Positions 40,290 to 47,884 of a stretch of 64,000 bases of DNA are shown piece by piece (position 1 is the first letter of the stretch; every line of letters starts with the position of its first letter). The notes below the pieces were generated by a model. The model saw only the letters and a list, made by a program, of their open reading frames with translations. It was not told the DNA's origin and made no database searches. A program made the translations under genes and the position numbers. Source of the DNA: Streptomyces sp. HNM0575 (GTDB lineage: Bacteria; Actinomycetota; Actinomycetes; Streptomycetales; Streptomycetaceae). The stretch is taken from positions 186,001-250,000 of the forward strand of contig NZ_JAASAG010000006.1 in NCBI RefSeq assembly GCF_012726265.1, read 5' to 3'.

Positions 40290-43250
40290 TTATGCCAGAA
40301 CGGGCGCCGTGAGCAGGGCTCTTACCTCGTCGGCCTCGTCCGTCCCGAGCTTGTCGAAGATGCCGAGCGCCTCCCGCCAGCACGCGCGGGCCCTGTCCGA
40401 CTGGTGCAGCAGCTCCAGGGACTTGCCGAGCGCCACCAGGACGGTGCCGCGCCGCCATTCGCCCCCGATGCCGCGCAGCGCGAGCGCCTGTTCCGCCTGG
40501 CCCGCGGCCGACGCGGCCTGGTGGGAGGCGAGATAGACCTCGGCGAGCCGGAAGTGGGTCATGCCCTCCCACAGTTGCTGGCGGCTGTGCCGGAAGATCT
40601 TCAGCGCCTCCAGGAACTCCCGCTCGGCCTCGCTGAGCCGCACGGCCGCGGTGAGGGCGATGCCCAGCGCGTAGAGGCCGTTGGCCAGCCGCATCGACAT
40701 GTCGAGCCGCCGGTAGACGGCGACTGCCTGCTCGGCGAGGGCGACGGCGCTGTCGGCCCGTCCCGTGCCGATGTGGGCCCGGGCGATGTTGCACAGCGCG
40801 CTGGCCTCGGACGGCTGGTTGCCATAGCCCTGGAAGGTGCGCAGCGCCTGGGTCAGATACTCCTCGGCGTCCTCGTGGCGCCCCTGGTAATTGGCAACGA
40901 TTCCCCGGTCGTTGAGGGCGTAGGAGGAGGAGATCGGGTCGTCCGCCTCGGCGCCCAGCACGCCCGCCATGCGGGCTTCCTCGTCGGCCTCGGCGAAGGA
41001 GCCCGTCGTCAGGTGCAGCCCGGTCAGGATGGTGCGGCCGCGGGCCTCCGCACGGGTGTCCCCGGCCGCACCCGCTGCCTCCTTGAGTTCCTGTGCCGCC
41101 TGCTCGTACTGCCGCACGTTGATGCCGGCCTCCGCCAGATCGCTCGTCGCGAGCAGCAGATCGACGGCCCTGCGGAGCGTGTTGCCCTTGCCGAGCTGGC
41201 GCGCAGCCGCCAGGAAGCAGGCGGACTCGGCGAAGAGCCAGTCGATGGCGGAGGTCTGGTCGGTGAATTGCAGACCGGGTGTCTCGGTGTGCTCCAGGAA
41301 GTCGACGAGGCGTTCGCCGGGGCGCTCCAGGGCGAAGACGCTCTTCGCGGTGGCGAGATAGAAGTCCAGGAGCCGGGAGCAGGCCGCTTCCCTCTCCGAC
41401 GGCGGCTGTTCGTCGCGCTCGGCGCACGCGCGGGCGAAGAGGCGCACCAGGTCGTGGAAGCGGTAGCGGCCCGGCGCCGCCGACTCCAGCAGCGACGCGT
41501 CGACCAGGGACTCCAGCAGGGACTCGGTGTTCTCGGCGGAGCGGTCGAGCAGGGCGGCCGCGGCGTGCACGGAGACGTCGGGTCCGTCGGCGAGGCCCAA
41601 CAGGCGGAATCCGCGGGCCTGTTCGGCGTCGAGCTGTCCGTAGCCGAGCTCGAAGGTGGCCTTGACGGCCTGGTCGCCGACCTGGAGTTCGTCGAGCCGG
41701 CGGCGTTCGTCGGCGAGCTTCTCGGCGAGCGTGGCGACCGTCCAGGTGCGGCGGGACGCGAGCCGGGCGGCGGCGATACGGATGGCCAGCGGGAGGAAGC
41801 CGCAGGCGCCGACGACGGCCATGGCCGCCTTCCGCTCCGCGGTGACCCGCTCTTCGCCGACGATGCGGGTGAAGAGCGTCATCGCCTCGTCGGGGCTCAT
41901 GACATCGAGGTCGATGAGCTGCGCTCCGGCCAGGTCGACCATGCGGATGCGGCTGGTGACCAGGGCCGCGCAGCCGGCGGCTCCCGCGAGGAGAGGACGT
42001 ACCTGCGCGGCGTCGCGGGCGTTGTCGAGCAGCGTGAGTATGCGGCGGCCCGACAGCAGCGAGCGGAAGAGCGCCGACCTCTCCTCGACGCCTTCGGGGA
42101 TGCCCGAGTCCTCTATGCCCAGCGAGCGCAGGAACGCGCCCAGCACCGCCTCGGGTTCGCTGGCCGAGGGGCCGGCTCCCTGAAGGTCCACATACAGCTG
42201 ACCGTCGGGGAAGTACTCGGCGGCGGCGTGCGCCACGTGCACCGCGAGGGTCGTCTTGCCGACGCCGCCGATGCCCGCGACGGCGGAGACCGCCATCACC
42301 GTGCCCTCGGCCTGGGCGAGTTGGTCCTTCAGCTCGGCGACGAAGGCCGCCCGGCCGGTGAAGTCGGCGACGGCGGCGGGCAGTTGAGCCGGAAGCGCCG
42401 GCTTGGGCGTGGCGGGGTCCGGCGGTTCCTCCGGGACGAGGACGAGGCTGTCGTCCGCTTCCAGGATGCGCTGGTGGAGGGTGATCAGGTCGGAGCAGGG
42501 GTCGACGCCGAGCTCTTCGGCGAGCAGGCGTCTGGTGTCGGCGAAGACCGCCAGCGCCTCCGCCTGACGGCCGCTGCGGTAGAGAGCCAGCATGAGCAGC
42601 TCGCGCAGCCTCTCGCGCATCGGGTGGGCTGCGGTCAGGGCCGTCAGCTCGCCTATCGCCTCGGTGTGGCAGGCCAGTTGGAGGTCCAGGTCGATGCGGT
42701 GTTCCTGAAGGGTGAGGTGCCACTCGGACAGCGCGCTGCGCTGCCGCTCGGCGAACGGTCCCGGCACGCTCGCCAGCGGTTCGCCGCTCCACCGCGCCAG
42801 CGCCGCGGCGTAGCCGTCGCGTGCGCGTGAACGGTCGCCGCTCGCCACGCACTTCTCGGCGTCGGAGACGTGCGCGGTGGCGACGTCGAGGTCCAGCACG
42901 ACCTCGGAGACGGCACGGCCGGTGCGGATCGCATAGCCGCCGGACTCGCTGACCAGCAGGTCCGCGTCGTCGCCGAGCGCCTTGCGGATGCGTGAGGCGT
43001 ATGTGCGCAGCGCGGCCTTCGCCTGGTCCGGCGGGTCCTCGCCCCACAGGGCGTCGATCAGCTCCTCGGCCGTCGCGGTGTGTCCGCCGCGCAGCAACAG
43101 GGCGCCCAGCAACGCGCGTTGCTGCGGGGAGCCCATGTGCAGCTCACGGTCGCCGCGGCGGGCTCGGACCGGTCCGAGCACCGTGAAGCACAGCCGGTGC
43201 TCCGGTTGCTCGGTCCCGCGGCCGATGTTCCCCTCGGCGCCCGCCGCCAT
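40290..43250 (-). CDS. afsR: AfsR global regulator (SARP with NB-ARC and TPR)
   Basis: A 986-residue pathway-independent activator of secondary metabolism (S. coelicolor AfsR has 993). An N-terminal OmpR-type winged helix (about 20-110: SPQQRALLGALLLRGGHTAT, ALRTYASRIRKALGD) and BTAD helices (~115-265) form the SARP module. An NB-ARC ATPase follows, with P-loop GIGGVGKTT (326-334) and RILTLLDNARD. C-terminal TPR-like repeats (about 650-980) include SYALNDRGIVANYQGRHEDA. AfsR is phosphorylated on Ser/Thr by AfsK, binds ATP, and activates afsS just downstream. No internal damage is seen. The conservon operon ends 286 bp upstream on the same strand. Confidence 0.95.
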   Translation of the reverse strand: MAAGAEGNIGRGTEQPEHRLCFTVLGPVRARRGDRELHMGSPQQRALLGALLLRGGHTATAEELIDALWGEDPPDQAKAALRTYASRIRKALGDDADLLVSESGGYAIRTGRAVSEVVLDLDVATAHVSDAEKCVASGDRSRARDGYAAALARWSGEPLASVPGPFAERQRSALSEWHLTLQEHRIDLDLQLACHTEAIGELTALTAAHPMRERLRELLMLALYRSGRQAEALAVFADTRRLLAEELGVDPCSDLITLHQRILEADDSLVLVPEEPPDPATPKPALPAQLPAAVADFTGRAAFVAELKDQLAQAEGTVMAVSAVAGIGGVGKTTLAVHVAHAAAEYFPDGQLYVDLQGAGPSASEPEAVLGAFLRSLGIEDSGIPEGVEERSALFRSLLSGRRILTLLDNARDAAQVRPLLAGAAGCAALVTSRIRMVDLAGAQLIDLDVMSPDEAMTLFTRIVGEERVTAERKAAMAVVGACGFLPLAIRIAAARLASRRTWTVATLAEKLADERRRLDELQVGDQAVKATFELGYGQLDAEQARGFRLLGLADGPDVSVHAAAALLDRSAENTESLLESLVDASLLESAAPGRYRFHDLVRLFARACAERDEQPPSEREAACSRLLDFYLATAKSVFALERPGERLVDFLEHTETPGLQFTDQTSAIDWLFAESACFLAAARQLGKGNTLRRAVDLLLATSDLAEAGINVRQYEQAAQELKEAAGAAGDTRAEARGRTILTGLHLTTGSFAEADEEARMAGVLGAEADDPISSSYALNDRGIVANYQGRHEDAEEYLTQALRTFQGYGNQPSEASALCNIARAHIGTGRADSAVALAEQAVAVYRRLDMSMRLANGLYALGIALTAAVRLSEAEREFLEALKIFRHSRQQLWEGMTHFRLAEVYLASHQAASAAGQAEQALALRGIGGEWRRGTVLVALGKSLELLHQSDRARACWREALGIFDKLGTDEADEVRALLTAPVLA

Positions 43251-43407
43251 GATGGCCCCCTGCGCTTTTCATTCCACTCCCGCAGGGGTCAGTCTGCCTT
43301 GCTTGTCAGCTATACGTCATCAAGGCCCCAGCTCCTCTACGACTCCTTCGAACTTCTCACGGAACAGGGGCGGTTGGTGTGGTATTGGGCATGGCGGCCG
43401 GTCATCC

Positions 43408-43428
43408 CGTACCGGACATCGCGGTACG
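43408..43428 (-). terminator. Small hairpin between the conservon P450 gene and afsR
   Basis: Perfect 7-bp arms CGTACCG and CGGTACG with a 7-nt loop, 109 bp after the P450 stop. No T-run. It may be a terminator of the conservon operon or part of afsR control. Confidence 0.35.
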
Positions 43429-43536
43429 TATCGGATGGGAGGGCGGTCCGGCCGTGGAGGACCGGGTGGGCGCGGACCGGGCGGGCGCGGACCGGCCGCC
43501 GCGGCAAGGGTCGCGGCGGCGACGGACGCCGGGCCG

Positions 43537-44988
43537 TCAGCCCGCTCGGCGAGGGCCGTGCAGCAGTACGGGCAGCGTGCGGTAGCCGTGCGCGATGAAG
43601 GACTCCACCTGCTGCAACTCCTCCTGCGGGACGGCCAGGCACAGCTCGGGGAAGCGCTCGAAGAGCGCCGGGAGCGCAGTACGGGCTTCCATGCGCGCGA
43701 GGGGAGCGCCCAGGCAGAAGTGCACGCCGTGTCCGAACGACAGGTGCTCCACGTCCGTGCGCCGGACGTCGAACTCCCCCGCGGTGGCGCCGTGTCTGCC
43801 GGGATCGCGTCCCGCCGCGGCGTACGTGGCGAGTATCGGGTCGCCCTGACGGATCGTGACGGTGCGGTCGGAGCGGGAGCCGGAGGCGGGCCCGGAGGCG
43901 GAGTTGGGACCGGAGTCGGAGGTGGAAGCGGGGGCGGGGCGCGGGTCCTGGCCGGTGCCGGAGGCGGGGCCTGTGCCCGGGTGCCGGTCGTGTCGCGCCG
44001 ACTCGTGGGCGTCCTCCGGGAGTTCGATGTCCTCCACCGCGTAACGCAGCGGCAGCGAGGCGATGCTCGGCGCCCAGCGCAGCGTCTCCTCGATGACGTC
44101 GTTCCACGAGACGCTGCCCTCGCGGACGAGTTCCAGCTGGCCGGGGTGGGTCAGCAGGGCGTGCACGGCGTTGCCGATCAGGTTCACCGTCGTCTCGTGG
44201 CCCGCGCCGATGACGAGCAGGAGCGTGTCGAGCAGCTCGGCTTCGGAGAGCTTCGAACCTGTCTCGTCACGGGCGGAGACCAGCACGCTCGTCAGGTCCT
44301 CGCCGGGCTCCTCCCGCTTGAGCGCGACGAGCGCGCCGAAGGTGCTCTGCACGTCCTCCGCCGTACGGGCCGCCTCCTCCGGCGACGCGGAGGTGTCCAT
44401 GATGCGCTCGACGAGACGGGCCATACCGGGGCGCTGCTCTGCCGGGATGCCGAACAGCTCGCAGATCACGCTCATCGGCAGCGGATGCGCATAGGCGCTG
44501 CGCAGGTCGACGGGCTCGCCGCGGGGCGACTCGGCCATGGCGTCGAGGAGTTCGCCGGTGATGCGCTCGACTCGCGGAAGCATCGCCTCCGTACGGCGGC
44601 CGGTGAACGCCGGGGCGACGAGCTTGCGCAGCCGGCGGTGTTCCGCGCCGTACGAGGTGAACATGTTGGTCACGCCCACCCAGGAACGTATCCACGTGTC
44701 GTGGAACTCGCCGCGCTGCCAGGCCGGCCAGTGCTGCCGCGGGTCCTTGGAGACCCGGTCGTCGGTCAGCAGGCGCTTGAGCAGGTCGAAGCTGTTGACG
44801 GACCAGGCCCGGATGCCGGCGGGCAGCTCCACAAGGGAGGCCGGTCCTAAGTCGCGCAGGCGGTCCGCCTCCGCGTGGATCTCGCGTCCGGCCGGGTCGA
44901 TGGGGACGGGCTGCGGGGCTACGGCGCGGGCCTGCTCTCCTCCTCGGGACTGACGCCCCCGCCGTGTCCTCTGTCCCTGCTGTCCCAT
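43537..44988 (-). CDS. Cytochrome P450, CYP154-like (conservon-associated)
   Basis: A 483-residue heme monooxygenase with all core motifs: I-helix GAGHETT, K-helix EETLR, and heme loop FGHGVHFCLG with the thiolate Cys. Unusually, ~65 residues of Ser/Gly/Asp-rich, His-containing sequence are inserted between ELPEDAHESA and VTIRQGDPIL, after the K-helix, in a surface loop. The ATG at 44988 has AGGAG 7 bp upstream and overlaps the upstream P450 gene by 70 bp. Last gene of the conservon operon. CYP154 enzymes oxidise steroids, macrolides or aromatic compounds; the substrate here is unknown. Confidence 0.88.
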   Translation of the reverse strand: MGQQGQRTRRGRQSRGGEQARAVAPQPVPIDPAGREIHAEADRLRDLGPASLVELPAGIRAWSVNSFDLLKRLLTDDRVSKDPRQHWPAWQRGEFHDTWIRSWVGVTNMFTSYGAEHRRLRKLVAPAFTGRRTEAMLPRVERITGELLDAMAESPRGEPVDLRSAYAHPLPMSVICELFGIPAEQRPGMARLVERIMDTSASPEEAARTAEDVQSTFGALVALKREEPGEDLTSVLVSARDETGSKLSEAELLDTLLLVIGAGHETTVNLIGNAVHALLTHPGQLELVREGSVSWNDVIEETLRWAPSIASLPLRYAVEDIELPEDAHESARHDRHPGTGPASGTGQDPRPAPASTSDSGPNSASGPASGSRSDRTVTIRQGDPILATYAAAGRDPGRHGATAGEFDVRRTDVEHLSFGHGVHFCLGAPLARMEARTALPALFERFPELCLAVPQEELQQVESFIAHGYRTLPVLLHGPRRAG

Positions 44989-46427
44989 GGAGTGGCTCCT
45001 GCCTGGTCGGGGCTGATCGGAGTGAATCGTGCGGGCAGCTGTGTCAGGGCGCGGTGGAACGGCCCCGGCCGGTATGTGAGCCGGTCGTGCGGAACGGTCA
45101 GCTCGATGTCCGACAGCCAGGCGCAGAGCCGCTCGATCGCGGTGGTCGCGATCAGCAGCGCGGCCCGTGGCACGGGGCAGGAGTGCGGCCCCGCCGACCA
45201 TGCGAGGTGGGCCCCGCCGCCGGAGCCGCTCGAACCGCTGCCGCCTGCGCCCGCCCCCGCCCCGGTACGGCCGTGGGCCGCGCCCGCCGCCGCGTACGAG
45301 ACCATGACGAGCTGCCCCGTACGGATCCAGGTGCCGTGGAAGTACACGTCCCGCTTGGGGAAGTGCGCCGAGTAGTTGCATATCGGCGGATCGTTCAGCA
45401 GGACGTCCTGGATGGCGTCGCGCGGGGTCAGGGCGCCGCCGGACAGCGTGCTGTAGTAGCGGTCGTCGGTGAGCATGCGGGCGAGCGCGTTGCCGATGAG
45501 ATTGGTCGTCGGCTCGTGTCCGGCGGCCATGGTGAGCACCATCTGGTGGGTGACCTCTTCGTCGCTGAGGTCCACGGGGTGATCCAGGAACCACGAGGTC
45601 AGATCCCGGCCGCGTACCTGCTTCTTGGCCGTGATCAGCTCGTTCATGTAGCCCTGGAACTCGTCGTTCGCCTCCGACGCCTCCTTCGGGTCGCCCTCCA
45701 TCATTCCGGCGAGGGACCGGATGAGGCGCTCGCTGTAGGAATCGGGCAGCCCGAAGAGGCGGTTGAAGAGCTTCAGCGGCAGCAGCCGCGCGAACTGCCC
45801 CACCAGATCGGCCTCTCCGTCCGCACCGAACCCGGCGATGAGGGAGTCGGAGATGCTCACCACCATCGCGCGCAGCTCGTGCGGAGGTACGCGGTCGAAG
45901 GCGTCGGTGATCGCCTGGCGGTAACGGGCGTGCACTTCCCCGTCGTTGAACATGACGTTCGGACGCCAGCCGATCATCGGGAGGATGGGCGAGTCCTCGG
46001 GCAGCGTCTTCTGCCACGTACGCGGGTCCTTGGACCAGGTGACCGTGTCGTGCAGCAGATCGATCGCGGCGCGGTATTCGGTGACCAGCATCGCCGTGAC
46101 GCCGGGCGAGATCTCGACGGGGGCGATCGGGCCGTACCGGCGCAGCCTCTCGTACGCGCCCTGCGGATCGGCGGCGAACTCCGGCCCGTACAACTGCTCC
46201 AGCTCGTGGTGCGATTCGCTTCCGGGCGAGGGCATGACGCCCTTCGACGGGTCCGGCGGACGGGAGCGGGAGGGGTCGGGGCCGGACGGTTCGGGGTCCG
46301 GCGATGCGGGGTCCGACGGTGCGCGATCCGGCGGGCCGGAGTGCGGGGTGCCCGGTTCGGTGGCGTCCGGGGCGTCGGGAGCGGACGGGTCCGCGGCGGA
46401 GGCGCCCGGTTCGGGGGCGGGGGTCAC
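44919..46427 (-). CDS. Cytochrome P450-like protein, CYP157-like, without ExxR motif
   Basis: A 502-residue P450-fold protein. The I-helix is AAGHEPT and the heme loop is AWSAGPHSCPVP, keeping a cysteine, but the K-helix reads QDVLLNDPP, where nearly every P450 has ExxR. CYP157 proteins of Streptomyces are the reported exception to the ExxR rule and are encoded beside CYP154 genes in conservons, as here. A Gly/Ser/Ala-rich insertion (about 40 residues) precedes the heme loop. The N-terminal ~60 residues are disordered Pro/Asp/Ser repeats. AGGAG precedes the GTG at 46427, which overlaps the GTPase stop by 4 bp. Catalytic competence is doubtful. Confidence 0.85.
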   Translation of the reverse strand: MTPAPEPGASAADPSAPDAPDATEPGTPHSGPPDRAPSDPASPDPEPSGPDPSRSRPPDPSKGVMPSPGSESHHELEQLYGPEFAADPQGAYERLRRYGPIAPVEISPGVTAMLVTEYRAAIDLLHDTVTWSKDPRTWQKTLPEDSPILPMIGWRPNVMFNDGEVHARYRQAITDAFDRVPPHELRAMVVSISDSLIAGFGADGEADLVGQFARLLPLKLFNRLFGLPDSYSERLIRSLAGMMEGDPKEASEANDEFQGYMNELITAKKQVRGRDLTSWFLDHPVDLSDEEVTHQMVLTMAAGHEPTTNLIGNALARMLTDDRYYSTLSGGALTPRDAIQDVLLNDPPICNYSAHFPKRDVYFHGTWIRTGQLVMVSYAAAGAAHGRTGAGAGAGGSGSSGSGGGAHLAWSAGPHSCPVPRAALLIATTAIERLCAWLSDIELTVPHDRLTYRPGPFHRALTQLPARFTPISPDQAGATPWDSRDRGHGGGVSPEEESRPAP

Positions 46428-47125
46428 GGGGTCTCCTGGGGCGTGAGGGCGAGCACGTGGCCCACGAGTCCGATCAGCGCGTCCGTGGCCTGGTCGCGGT
46501 CGCGTGCGTCGCACAGCACCAGCGGTGTGTCGGGCAGCAGGTCGAGATGGTCGCGGAGGGTGGTGGTGTGGTGAGAAGGGGAGTCCGGAAAGGAGTTGAC
46601 GGCGACCGCGTAGCGCAGACCCGCGTCCTCGATCATGTCCATCACTTCGAAGGAGTCAGACAGGCGCCGGGTGTCGGCGAGCACGAGAGCGCCCAGCGCG
46701 CCGCGCGAGATGTCCTGCCACAGCGGCGAGAACCGGCGCTGGCCGGGCGTGCCGAACATGTACAGCACCAGATCACCGGGCAGCGTCAGCCGCCCGAAGT
46801 CGATCGCCACCGTCGTCATGGACTTCTCCCGGATCCCCGACAGGTCGTCGACCGCCGCGCTGCCGCTGGTCATCACCTCCTCGGTGTGCAGCGGCTCGGT
46901 CTCGGACAGGGAGCGGATGAACGTGGTCTTGCCGACGCCGAACGGGCCTGCCACCAGCAGCTTCACCAGGGTCTGGGTGCGCTCCCCGTCGAGGTGGGCC
47001 ACGGCCTCCGGCGGGGGCAGAGGGGCCGGGCCGGTGCAGGTGTCCGTGCCGGTGCCCCCGGCAGTCCGGGTGCCGCTTTCGCCACCGGGCTCGTCATCGC
47101 GAGGACCTGAGAGTGCGGAGTCCAT
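46424..47125 (-). CDS. Conservon GTPase (CvnD)
   Basis: A 233-residue Ras-like GTPase of the MglA/CvnD type. P-loop GPFGVGKTT (60-68), MTTVAIDFGRL switch region, MFGTPGQRRFSPLW G3-like motif; the NKxD position reads NSFPDS. In conservons the GTPase is held at the membrane by the sensor and Roadblock proteins. The start at 47125 overlaps cvnC by 32 bp; the first ~45 residues are disordered and Gly/Thr-rich. The stop is coupled to the CYP157-like gene. Confidence 0.9.
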   Translation of the reverse strand: MDSALSGPRDDEPGGESGTRTAGGTGTDTCTGPAPLPPPEAVAHLDGERTQTLVKLLVAGPFGVGKTTFIRSLSETEPLHTEEVMTSGSAAVDDLSGIREKSMTTVAIDFGRLTLPGDLVLYMFGTPGQRRFSPLWQDISRGALGALVLADTRRLSDSFEVMDMIEDAGLRYAVAVNSFPDSPSHHTTTLRDHLDLLPDTPLVLCDARDRDQATDALIGLVGHVLALTPQETP

Positions 47126-47462
47126 CGAGAACCTTCTCCAGAATCTGCCGCTCCGGCAGTTCGGCGTCGGGTACGGGGGCGCGGGCCGACAGACGGCCCG
47201 CATCGACCAGATCGGCCACCATGACCTTCACGACGCTGACGGGCAACCTCAGATGGGCGGCGGCCTCCGCGAGGGACAGCGGTCCCGGCTGAAGCAGCTC
47301 CAGCAGGCGCCGCTGTTCCGGACGCAGGCCGCTGCCCGCGGGGTCGTCCGGGGCGTGCAGCACCGTGAGGCGGTCGAACGTGTTGCGGCTGGGCCGCGCA
47401 CGTCCGGTCGTGGCCAGATACGCGGGCACCAGACGTCGCTGGTCACGTGGCGGCGGGTTCAT
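47094..47462 (-). CDS. Conservon DUF742 protein (CvnC)
   Basis: A 122-residue DUF742 protein with a winged-helix-like core: RRLLELLQPGPLSLAEAAAH and LRLPVSVVKVMVADLVDAGR. It links the Roadblock protein to the GTPase in conservon complexes. The ATG at 47462 overlaps the cvnB stop by 4 bp. Confidence 0.9.
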   Translation of the reverse strand: MNPPPRDQRRLVPAYLATTGRARPSRNTFDRLTVLHAPDDPAGSGLRPEQRRLLELLQPGPLSLAEAAAHLRLPVSVVKVMVADLVDAGRLSARAPVPDAELPERQILEKVLDGLRTLRSSR

Positions 47463-47884
47463 TCCGGACTGTCGCTCCGTGTGGGGCTGCCCATGGCCTT
47501 GGAGCCCAGGCTGGCGACCTGGACGTGCATCTGGTGCGTGACGACGCCCATGTTGACCTCCGGGCCGGCGAAGACCGCGAGGCACGTGTTCTGCCCGGCG
47601 GGTATCGCGAAGACCCAGCCCCGGTCGGACTCGATGACGGTCTGACGCAGCTCGACCTGGTGGTCCCCCGCGAACGCCGCCGTCGTCGTACGGGCCGCGC
47701 CCTGAAGCGCGGAGAGCATCGCGGCGACGCCCTCCGCGGAATCCCGTTCCAGGTCCGGCGAACGGCCCTCGATGAGACCGTCGCCGGAGATGACCGCCGC
47801 ATGTATCACATGCGGCAGTTCGAGGAGCGGAGTGAGAACCCAGGAGGTGTCCTCTCGTACGGGGCGGCGCGCTGGGGTGGTCAT
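47459..47884 (-). CDS. Conservon Roadblock/LC7 protein (CvnB)
   Basis: A 141-residue Roadblock/LC7 protein: LTPLLELPHVIHAAVISGDG, SAEGVAAMLSALQGAAR and the beta-strand GWVFAIPAGQNTCLAVFAG. Homologues act as GAP-like partners of MglA-type GTPases. Its start overlaps the cvnA stop by 4 bp. Confidence 0.92.
   Translation of the reverse strand: MTTPARRPVREDTSWVLTPLLELPHVIHAAVISGDGLIEGRSPDLERDSAEGVAAMLSALQGAARTTTAAFAGDHQVELRQTVIESDRGWVFAIPAGQNTCLAVFAGPEVNMGVVTHQMHVQVASLGSKAMGSPTRSDSPE

Noticed and set aside
43408..43428. AfsR- or conservon-specific operator
   Set aside because: The hairpin is only 7 bp and has no repeated partner; it is listed as a weak terminator candidate instead.
43537..46427. 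P450 pair as part of a biosynthetic cluster
   Set aside because: They are translationally coupled to conservon genes, and no biosynthetic core enzymes occur nearby.
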